Below are positions 10,101 through 16,399 of a DNA stretch of 64,000 bases, piece by piece. Under the pieces are notes generated by a model. It saw only the letters and a program-made list of their open reading frames with translations, searched no databases and had not been told where the DNA came from. The stretch lies in NCBI GenBank assembly GCA_938084685.1, contig CALKGE010000001.1:1116001-1180000 (forward strand), read 5' to 3'. Each line of letters begins with the position of its first letter. The first letter of the stretch is position 1. Both the position numbers and the translations under genes were made by a program. This DNA comes from an uncultured Pirellulaceae bacterium. GTDB lineage: Bacteria; Planctomycetota; Planctomycetia; Pirellulales; Pirellulaceae.

Positions 10101-12095
10101 CCTGAGGCAGGCGAGGGCGAGCCAGTTGCCGCTGCGGCTCCGGATGTGGGCGGATCGGCGGGAGAAGAAGCGGCCGTAGAACGAGCCTCCACCGGTGGAA
10201 CTGTTGATGCCACCGAGCAATTGGCCGAGGCAGGTGGAGTGGACGGACCGATGGCAGAGGATGTTCAGCGTGCATCGGGGGCTGTCAGTGCGAGTGATGC
10301 CGAACAGGGAGAAGCCACAGCTGGAGGAGGAACAGCTGCGCCGATGCGATCTAGCCGGGGAACCCCGCTCAACGCATTGGCAGATGTGCCGGAAGTCATG
10401 GTTGAGGGAGCGCCGACGTCTGGCGGAGCAACCACCGGAAGTGAATTGGTGGCTCAGTCAGACGTGGCAGCCGATGCCCCCGGAGGCATTCGGGCCCAAA
10501 CAGATACAGGAGATACAGGTGGGCCTGCTGGGGATACAACCGTAGAAGGTCAGGCAGAGGTTGCCGGCGCTAATATCGGGACACGTAATGAAAAATCGTC
10601 TGCGGCCGAAGGCGATGCAACTCAGGTTGCTGAAGCTGGTGGAAGCAGTGTTGGACGTACTGATCGAGGAGGTCCCGCTTTGGGAGACTTCGGCCCAGTA
10701 GCTGTCGATGTGCCAGATTCAGGAAGTCCCTCGCCGGGCGAGATGAAGGATACAGAATTGGCAGGTGGATATACTGAAGGCCCCGTTGCACAACCTTTTG
10801 CTGAGCCTGTGCCTGTCGATGTATCTGCTGAAGAGGGACTGGGAGGTCTTGGAGAACAGCTTGCAGCCGATGCAGGGATTACAGACAGGCGAGCGAGTGA
10901 AGCGAGTGCTACGATTCAATTGCGACCTTCACGATTCCAGCGTGAAGGAATGGTGGCACTACCCGCACTTAATACTCACGCAACGATTTCGAAGGAATCC
11001 TTTGAGGGACGACGGGAACGTGAAGGGGGTAATGGGGCCGCAGGACCAGAAACGGAAGAAGCCATTGAGAAAGGTCTGGCGTTCCTGGCTCGCTTCCAAC
11101 GCCGCGATGGAAGCTGGTCACTCCAGCAATTTGCAGCGTTTGACGGGGTCAGCGTCATCGATAGTGATACGGCCGCTACCGGACTCTGTCTGCTGGCGTT
11201 TCAGGGGGCCGGATATAACCATCAGCAGCATCAGTACAAAGATTTGTTGCAACGTTCTGTCAATTTCCTGCTTGGCCACCAACAAGCCAATGGTGACTAC
11301 TACATTGCACAAGGGACAGCCAGTAATCAGGTTGCCCGCTTGTACGGGCATGCCATTGCCACACTTGCCATGTGTGAAGCATATGGAATGACACAGGACC
11401 CGCGGATTAAAGATTCTGTACAGCAGGCGTTGAACTTCATCGTCGAATCGCAGCATGAGGAACGTGGGGGGTGGCGATACACGCCCGGTCGTGAGGCCGA
11501 CCTGTCGGTGACCGGTTGGATGTTGATGGCCATTGAAAGTGGTAAACGCGCAGGGCTGGAGATTCCCGAGGAAACGTACGATGGGATTCGGAATCTGCTG
11601 GATGCATCTCAAAATGATAAAAAGCCATTCATGTATGCCTATAATCCATACGCGCCCTCAAATGCACGACAGGGCCAGGGACGAATTCCTTCGAAAACCA
11701 TGACCAGCGTTGGCCTGCTGATGCGACTCTACACCGGTATGGATAAAGGGAGCGAAGCGGCAGAGGCTGGTGCTCTCTATTTTGGGGAAAACCTTCCGTC
11801 AATACGACGTACGAAAGATGCTTCCTTACGCGATACCTATTATTGGTACTACGCGACCCAGTTTATGTACCACATGGGAGGTGAACATTGGCAGCGGTGG
11901 AATGATCGCCTGCATCCATTGTTGGTCAATGGACAGGAGCAGGAGGGTGATCTGGCGGGAAGCTGGGATCCGCGACGGCCTGTGCCGGATCGCTGGGGAC
12001 CGCATGCTGGGCGATTGTACGTAACCACGATGAATCTGTTGAGCCTGGAAGTGCATTATCGCCATCTTCCACTTTATGGTGACCAGGAGAAGTAG
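7104..12095 (+). CDS. Giant TonB-like membrane protein with C-terminal prenyltransferase-type toroid domain
   Basis: This 1663-residue protein starts at ATG 7104, with GAGG 12 bases upstream; a TTG at 7086 is less likely. Three membrane helices lie at residues ~40-60, ~73-93 and ~101-121, which with a basic N-terminus predict a periplasmic C-terminus. A Lys/Pro/Glu/Gln stretch (residues ~135-210, rich in PEPP and PEQIQQP) recalls TonB. Residues ~210-1300 are low complexity: first Gln/Pro/Ser/Thr/Asn-rich, then Ala/Gly/Glu/Asp-rich. Residues ~1314-1655 are an alpha/alpha-toroid repeat domain of the prenyltransferase/squalene-oxidase type, with RRDGSW, SDTAATGL, HAIATLAMCEAYGMT and GGWRYTP. The cyclase DXDD acid motif is not intact (DSDT), so a terpene-cyclase reaction is doubtful. 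It directly follows ExbB and ExbD, making it their likely force-receiving partner. Confidence 0.85.
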   Translation: MNSPSQFDDIRTQEHVNVRNKIVRRYVPRTRVVFDEQQWPVNIALVVLGGFLIGGIFAYQPFDPEAAWYASPWVSLAIVLLLICTSILTFRYIDNRKFKRTMQFSVIVCAIIHLVMLVYALESEVFSKGWRGDIAQKQLVKKKPKKRLEYHPSHQQQNVEKPDFLKPVETEVPDPEPPEMDQQQETETPEQIQQPTVEQTEPQPMPEVVKKREESSQSTPRQADSTSKLSRNSVQLPKLNKVSTDVAQPADNRKATQPRVTDAPSRNVARSQSADNLQKMTVPVEADVPLKTEANNTQRAESQTAKATNDAQQKSAVRQETKLADLPKTQVTPVQNQTAQTQAKETPLEAPKNTLAQQQRTATPDRSATNVDPTPTPVQVTDTEPVKRESPSREQATVAKVPIPAVNPRSQRVPREVPQVEPVESPKTAVAQNAPQVQPRTNATAQRANSESPQTSPSKAPATNPSPMVVAEAVNRQNRTQPNPAATADSAAPSRRPVELAAVTPPAQPVENVKSGQPNKPAPTLTASAVETPQKQSTPTRTQNQSNAQNSADASVKVAAETTNRAVSSREPSNPNAQSAQRSPVNRQQSATASISNPTTTATDVQRPTQVAQQDPSPSAAKGNVARADTKQSTSQLQQLTAVNNNPADTASGSNLSQRQESQQTSQSDAVNQQNSPQRSTAVAATMASPTNADTPANANAVAANDSPSLEQSQRATSRAEAGQSGAATGQNLAALSSAADSQADVANAAAVRAESTRNQPANAANSADASLVQRNRTQSDIASSIRSPNTNTEAGVLASNQPAEQTLEASASTSQSAAREATTGELNATAGIASADTGEPDIKSEESFSRASGGGAKQLSNESDDAELARNVSGKNLEALATNVKAEAAAAPEGAGGAPAASALTSNDQPTSKAESGALASLAGDRSENESDDEEEERLGQIAQSDIARNDDSRSGPDGATAQLDEDMASTGEAVGRTATVDNAVALNALDVGAEAAAPEAGEGEPVAAAAPDVGGSAGEEAAVERASTGGTVDATEQLAEAGGVDGPMAEDVQRASGAVSASDAEQGEATAGGGTAAPMRSSRGTPLNALADVPEVMVEGAPTSGGATTGSELVAQSDVAADAPGGIRAQTDTGDTGGPAGDTTVEGQAEVAGANIGTRNEKSSAAEGDATQVAEAGGSSVGRTDRGGPALGDFGPVAVDVPDSGSPSPGEMKDTELAGGYTEGPVAQPFAEPVPVDVSAEEGLGGLGEQLAADAGITDRRASEASATIQLRPSRFQREGMVALPALNTHATISKESFEGRREREGGNGAAGPETEEAIEKGLAFLARFQRRDGSWSLQQFAAFDGVSVIDSDTAATGLCLLAFQGAGYNHQQHQYKDLLQRSVNFLLGHQQANGDYYIAQGTASNQVARLYGHAIATLAMCEAYGMTQDPRIKDSVQQALNFIVESQHEERGGWRYTPGREADLSVTGWMLMAIESGKRAGLEIPEETYDGIRNLLDASQNDKKPFMYAYNPYAPSNARQGQGRIPSKTMTSVGLLMRLYTGMDKGSEAAEAGALYFGENLPSIRRTKDASLRDTYYWYYATQFMYHMGGEHWQRWNDRLHPLLVNGQEQEGDLAGSWDPRRPVPDRWGPHAGRLYVTTMNLLSLEVHYRHLPLYGDQEK

Positions 12096-12171
12096 CGACC
12101 TCCCGAGCAGCGAGATAACAACGGTGTTTGTTCACCGATCAATTTAAAATTGAAAAACGTTAAAATTGAAA

Positions 12172-12207
12172 AAGGCCCGGTCGGATGCGGGAATCCAATC
12201 GGGCCTT
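12172..12207 (+). terminator. Hairpin terminator-like element after the ExbB/ExbD module
   Basis: AAGGCCCG (12172-12179) pairs exactly with CGGGCCTT (12200-12207), and the inner GGAT/ATCC can extend the stem. It lies 77 bases after the stop of the giant gene. There is no long T-run, so it is a weaker intrinsic terminator or an RNA-stabilising hairpin. Confidence 0.5.
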
Positions 12208-12273
12208 ATCATTTGTAACCGTAGAAAACTGGAGCACTTGTCCCCACTCGGGACTCTTATTTCAGCTATCATA

Positions 12274-12352
12274 CCCTGATAGCAATTCCTTAGATCCACG
12301 GCACATCGCCAACAATTTCCCACCAGGTTAGCTGGTGGTGATACTATCAGGG
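12274..12352. repeat. Nested inverted repeats (structured RNA or operator)
   Basis: An outer perfect 9-base inverted repeat, CCCTGATAG (12274-12282) and CTATCAGGG (12344-12352), encloses a tight hairpin of CCACCAG (12320-12326), loop GTTAG, and CTGGTGG (12332-12338). The arrangement is compatible with a folded RNA on either strand. No known riboswitch or RNA family was recognised. Confidence 0.4.
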
Positions 12353-12581
12353 AAGCTCGGCATGTTTCGCTGATAGATCTTTGTCTTACGATGTTATTAA
12401 TAAGCAAGTGGTGTGCCAAAACTAATGGGCTAGCAGGAAAAGAGACGAAATCGAATTATTCGCCTGACCATCGTTCGGTTTTTTATTTTGGCTGCGGGCG
12501 ATTTTTTCTTGAATTGTAATTTTTACATCGTCATGAGGTGATGGGAAATGTAAATATTACAACCCGAGTCTGCCTGGTATT

Positions 12582-13031
12582 TCAGTTTTGGCCGAGTGGC
12601 TGAGGTGATAGCAGGCTAAAGGCGATTGCTCCAAATACGGCTTCATTTTCGTCAAATTCCCTATCCTCAGCCTCAGCTACAAACAGGTAGCTAATCCCAT
12701 CTTTCTCGATGGCTGTGGCCGTAATGCAAAGAATGAAGTCCATAAAGTTGAAATACATACGGCTGCCTGTAAGTTCGAAATCGCCAGCCATTTGTCGGTA
12801 CGGTTCTGATTCTTCGTGATCCTCGTATTCCATGTGCATGGCACGGATGGTCTCCTCAACACGCTCCTCCAGGTTTTCAGAACCGGGAAAGATGAAGACA
12901 CTCCACTGAATCGAGCTATCATTTTCCAGCGATACGCTGCGGCAGTGTTTTAATTCGAGTTGCGTTTCACTTACTTTCCAGTTGTCGGGGTAAATAAATC
13001 GGATGTCAGCCTGTTCAAAAACATTAGGCAT
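12582..13031 (-). CDS. Conserved-looking hypothetical protein, 149 residues
   Basis: I do not recognise a named family. The protein starts MPNVFEQADIRFIYPDNWKV and has alternating beta-strand pattern, an acidic middle (EYEDHEESE) and a C-terminal segment ending FSLLSP. There is no signal peptide or membrane helix, so it should be cytoplasmic. The opening (a 'YP.NW' step before strands) and overall strand pattern recall small proteins that resemble the PsbP/DUF1795-like fold, but this is only a resemblance. It is transcribed alone, divergent from the TPR lipoprotein gene 147 bases away. Confidence 0.65.
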   Translation of the reverse strand: MPNVFEQADIRFIYPDNWKVSETQLELKHCRSVSLENDSSIQWSVFIFPGSENLEERVEETIRAMHMEYEDHEESEPYRQMAGDFELTGSRMYFNFMDFILCITATAIEKDGISYLFVAEAEDREFDENEAVFGAIAFSLLSPQPLGQN

Positions 13032-13178
13032 ACTTAGGTCTCAATGGGGAAAAGGGGGCCGGGTTTATATTGTTTGCATCTACGGATTTTGATACTGTCC
13101 ACAACGAACTGTTGACGAAGTCTTACTATCATTCTTACTGAAAAAACGGATCTGGCAATTGGCCAATGAATCAATCTG

Positions 13179-14078
13179 ATGAAAGCACTTTTTGACAGGT
13201 TATGGCTGAGCATCGCTACAGGTTCCCTGTCGCTGTGCATGCTGAGTGGATGTCAGTGGATCAACCTGCAGACTTCGGCAGGAGACTGGGGGGAATCCCG
13301 TTCGTTCATGCATGCCGGTGATGTGGCAATGAAGAGTGGTCAGTATGTGGCTGCGCTGGAGCAGTTTAATGAGGCGGCTGAGCTAACACCAGATGACCCC
13401 GTGGTTTTCGAACGGATGTCCGAAGCGAATTGGGAATTGGGGATACATACGCGTGCGATTAACCAGATGGCAAAAGCAGTTGAAGCATCGGATCATGATC
13501 CTCGGTTGTTATACAGACTTGCCGTTTTGAATTACGAGTACGGGGAATGGTTGCGAGCTCGCGAAGCTCTGGATTACGCCATAGACCGGGATCCTCAGTT
13601 CATCGACGCCAGGATCTTGCGAGCGGACATTAATTATCAGCAGGGGGTACCGTCCGACGCACTTGAAGATTTGCATTTTGTGCTCAGCAATATGGAAGCA
13701 GGTGACATTCAGCGTCAGGTTGAGCTGCAGTTAAAGGTTGCAGGCATCTATGTTTATCAACACCGTTTTCAAAATGCGCTCAGTGTTATCACCACCGTTC
13801 CGGTTACGAAAGTTGACAATGTTCAGGTGGTGCAGGTTTATCTGATGCATGCCACCGTATTACAGCAGCTGGGGCGACTTGAGGATGCTCGGGAAAAACT
13901 TGAGTTGGCGCTTAAGCTGGATGGTGATCACACGGAAATCTATTATCGACTGGCTGAAATTCATACGGCTGCGAATAATATGTCCGGAGCAGCCTTGGCG
14001 CTCGAACAAGCGTTGGCTTTGTCTCCCAATCATCAGGGGGTTATTCAGTTGATTAATCGGATTTCTGCTCAACGCTAA
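13179..14078 (+). CDS. TPR-repeat lipoprotein
   Basis: This 299-residue protein has a lipoprotein signal with lipobox LSGC (Cys near residue 25), followed by TPR units across residues ~45-295. Typical repeat steps are visible (GQYVAALEQFNEAAELTPDD, then WLRARE..LDYAIDRDPQFIDAR, then GRLEDAREKLELALKLDGD). It should be lipid-anchored in the envelope and mediate protein contacts. It may be transcribed separately from the following CNNM pair, since a good extended -10 lies just after its stop. The exact partner is unknown. Confidence 0.85.
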   Translation: MKALFDRLWLSIATGSLSLCMLSGCQWINLQTSAGDWGESRSFMHAGDVAMKSGQYVAALEQFNEAAELTPDDPVVFERMSEANWELGIHTRAINQMAKAVEASDHDPRLLYRLAVLNYEYGEWLRAREALDYAIDRDPQFIDARILRADINYQQGVPSDALEDLHFVLSNMEAGDIQRQVELQLKVAGIYVYQHRFQNALSVITTVPVTKVDNVQVVQVYLMHATVLQQLGRLEDAREKLELALKLDGDHTEIYYRLAEIHTAANNMSGAALALEQALALSPNHQGVIQLINRISAQR

Positions 14079-14103
14079 GTTACCTGAGTTTGTCAGACCG
14101 TTT

Positions 14104-14112
14104 TGTTATAAT
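14104..14112 (+). promoter_or_regulatory. Extended -10 promoter for the CNNM pair
   Basis: The bases TGTTATAAT at 14104-14112 match the extended -10 consensus TGnTATAAT perfectly, 54 bases before the GTG start at 14166. No clear -35 is needed for this class. This would give the two CNNM genes their own transcript. Confidence 0.5.
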
Positions 14113-14165
14113 GAGCGTCTGCTGGAATTAATGCCTGGTTCAAGAAAGAGGTATCTCGACCAACA

Positions 14166-15422
14166 GTGTGGGCTGAAGTCATGCCGTGGCTGATTGCCAT
14201 GGCAGTTCTCATCGTACTTTCCGGATTATTTTCGGCCAGTGAAGCTGCCTACTTCTATTTGCAGCGACAGGATCTACGTATTCTTGTGGCTGGCAATGCG
14301 TCCCAGAGGATGGCAGCCAGATTAATGGAGCAGCCGGACCGGTTGCTATCGGCAATTCTGTTTTGGAATCTCGCCATCAATATGATTTACTTCACGATTT
14401 CGGCTCGAGTTGGAATTCAGTTGGAATCTCATGAAGACGGTACAGGGTGGGGAGTTGTGTTTGCGATCGCGAGTGTCTTCCTGGTTATCTTTGTGAGCGA
14501 GATGTTTCCCAAGAGTTTTGCTGTGCTTCGTAGTCGCAGCTATGCGGGTCTGGTCGCCTTCCCTCTGGCTGTTGCTGTGCGTTGTGTGGATCCGCTGTTG
14601 CCGCTGTTACGCTTTACCAATCTCGTTTTGAAAAGGCTGTTTTTTCCCCAGATGAATCCCGAGCCGGATCTGGAGATCTCAGATCTGGAGCGTTCGGTGG
14701 AACTCTCCACACTCGATCAGGAGCTTGATGAACACGAATACCGGATGCTCAGAAATATTGTGCAACTGTCACAGTTACGGGCAGATGAATGGATGAGGCC
14801 GAGGCGCCAGTTTGTCACGTTTCAAGCTCCTGTGGTGATCGATGACCTCCGAGAGAAGTTTCCGCCCAGTGGTTTTGTATTAGTCACTAAACGTGGTACG
14901 GACGAACTTCAGTATTCAATTCATGCTGATGATTTACTGGACTTTCAACCAGGGCAATCCCAGATGGGCAAACGCCTGATCTCGGTACCCTGGTGCGCTA
15001 GTGTGGCCGATGTGTATGAAAACCTGCGAACGGCTGATCGGCAGGTGGCCAACGTGGTGAACGAACATGGGGAGACGATTGGAATCATTACGATTGACGA
15101 TATTGCGGATGCGGTATTTGTGGACACGCCGAGTCGTACGAGAAGGATTATTGATGAACACCCCATCCGTTGGTTGGAGGAAAATGTATGGCAGGTGATG
15201 GGACTGGCAACGATAAAACGACTCGAGAAACAACTTGATGTTGAGTTGCCGGAGACGCGGAGTGTAACCATGCTGGGCGTGCTGCAGGAAGTTTTGCAGG
15301 CCCTTCCGACCGAAGGCGCTACCTGCCGCTGGGGACCACTGCAGCTTGAGGTTTTGGAAGCAACAGAACGTGGTCGTTGTCGAGTCGAAGTACGGATAGT
15401 TGATCAGGAGGTGACTTCATGA
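14166..15422 (+). CDS. CNNM/DUF21 transporter with CBS pair and CorC_HlyC domain
   Basis: This 418-residue protein begins with the CNNM transmembrane domain (residues ~1-180), including SGLFSASEAAYFYLQR and the WNLAINMIYFTIS helix. A CBS-pair region follows (residues ~205-320, with ETIGIITIDDIADAVF), then a CorC_HlyC domain (residues ~335-412). The family transports or regulates divalent cations, chiefly Mg2+/Co2+ export, and was formerly annotated hemolysin-like. GTG 14166 was chosen with AGAGG 14 bases upstream; ATG 14181 is an alternative. The stop overlaps the next gene's ATG by four bases, so the two paralogues are translationally coupled and may form a heterodimer. Confidence 0.85.
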   Translation: MWAEVMPWLIAMAVLIVLSGLFSASEAAYFYLQRQDLRILVAGNASQRMAARLMEQPDRLLSAILFWNLAINMIYFTISARVGIQLESHEDGTGWGVVFAIASVFLVIFVSEMFPKSFAVLRSRSYAGLVAFPLAVAVRCVDPLLPLLRFTNLVLKRLFFPQMNPEPDLEISDLERSVELSTLDQELDEHEYRMLRNIVQLSQLRADEWMRPRRQFVTFQAPVVIDDLREKFPPSGFVLVTKRGTDELQYSIHADDLLDFQPGQSQMGKRLISVPWCASVADVYENLRTADRQVANVVNEHGETIGIITIDDIADAVFVDTPSRTRRIIDEHPIRWLEENVWQVMGLATIKRLEKQLDVELPETRSVTMLGVLQEVLQALPTEGATCRWGPLQLEVLEATERGRCRVEVRIVDQEVTS

Positions 15423-16372
15423 TTTGGGCGATCCTGATCCTCCTGATGCTCGGGTTATTGTTAAGTGCATTTTTCAGTGGAAGTGAAACAGGGTTTTATC
15501 GTGTGACACGCGTGCGTCTGGTTTTGGACGGACGTGATGGAGACTTTATTTCCCGACGACTATTGTGGCTGACAAACAACCCATCTGTATTTGTAGCTAC
15601 TACGTTGGTTGGTAATAATCTGGCTAATTATCTAACCTCGTTTGCCATTGTGTTAGCAAGTCAAACGATGTATCCCGATCACAATGCGGAAATTTTGGTG
15701 TCCGCTCTGTTTGCCCCATTTGTATTTGTCTTTGGCGAATTGCTTCCCAAAAGTACTTTCAATGAATCACCGAATCGCCTCATCCGGAGGATCGGGCCAC
15801 TCTTTCTGTTTTTTGTCGTCCTGTTTGCACCTGTGGCGTTTATCCTCTGGTGTTTCGCCATGCTATTACAGTTCGCAGTAGGTGAAACACCGCTGCGCGT
15901 GCAGCTAACGATGGCTCGCCAGTCCTTGCAACGCGTGTTTCATCAGGGGGAAATGGCAGGGTTACTCACCAATGGCCAACGTGATCTGACACGTCGACTG
16001 TTCGCCTGCAGTAATGCCACTGTCAATTCGCTCATGCGCCCCTTAACGCAGGTCAATATGATCAGTGTAGACAGTACGGTGGAAGAGGTTCAACGGGCAG
16101 CCAGATTGTCACAGAGTGTGACTCTTGTGGTTTATGAAAACCATCGAAAAAACGCAGTGGGATATATTTCCGTGATCGAAATGAAACTGCGTGAACAGCA
16201 ACAGATCGAACAGTACTGTGCCTTGCCTACGTTTTCTTCCGGCTGCCAGCTGACCGAAGCTGTTGCCGAGATGAGAGAAAACAGGCTTCCGGTAGCAGGA
16301 GTTGTCAATGCGCGGGGACAGACCATCGGAATCGTCTACCACGATGATCTTGTACAGACCATTATGAGGTGA
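15419..16372 (+). CDS. CNNM/DUF21 transporter with CBS pair, no CorC domain
   Basis: This 317-residue paralogue of the preceding protein has the CNNM membrane domain (SAFFSGSETGFYRVTRVRL; then LVGNNLANYLTSFAIV) and a CBS pair (residues ~195-315, ending GQTIGIVYHDDLVQTIM). It lacks the C-terminal CorC_HlyC domain. Because it overlaps its neighbour by ATGA and is shorter, it probably forms a heteromeric transporter in which only the first subunit contributes the CorC domain. Cation transport is inferred from the family. Confidence 0.85.
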   Translation: MIWAILILLMLGLLLSAFFSGSETGFYRVTRVRLVLDGRDGDFISRRLLWLTNNPSVFVATTLVGNNLANYLTSFAIVLASQTMYPDHNAEILVSALFAPFVFVFGELLPKSTFNESPNRLIRRIGPLFLFFVVLFAPVAFILWCFAMLLQFAVGETPLRVQLTMARQSLQRVFHQGEMAGLLTNGQRDLTRRLFACSNATVNSLMRPLTQVNMISVDSTVEEVQRAARLSQSVTLVVYENHRKNAVGYISVIEMKLREQQQIEQYCALPTFSSGCQLTEAVAEMRENRLPVAGVVNARGQTIGIVYHDDLVQTIMR

Positions 16373-16399
16373 TAGCAGCCGGGTTGGACGCTGCCCAGG

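Larger units (their letters stand above)
12096..12581. other. Convergent intergenic region
   Basis: This 486-base gap lies between the converging giant gene and the 149-residue gene. It holds the terminator-like hairpin at 12172-12207, the nested inverted repeats at 12274-12352 and a third inverted repeat, TTTACAT (12522-12528) with ATGTAAA (12548-12554), just downstream of the minus-strand gene. The stretch 12440-12570 is AT-rich. No convincing coding frame was found. Confidence 0.5.

Noticed and set aside
12144-12419. Minus-strand frame of 91 codons in the convergent gap
   Set aside because: Translation has no coherent pattern and the DNA is dominated by inverted repeats.
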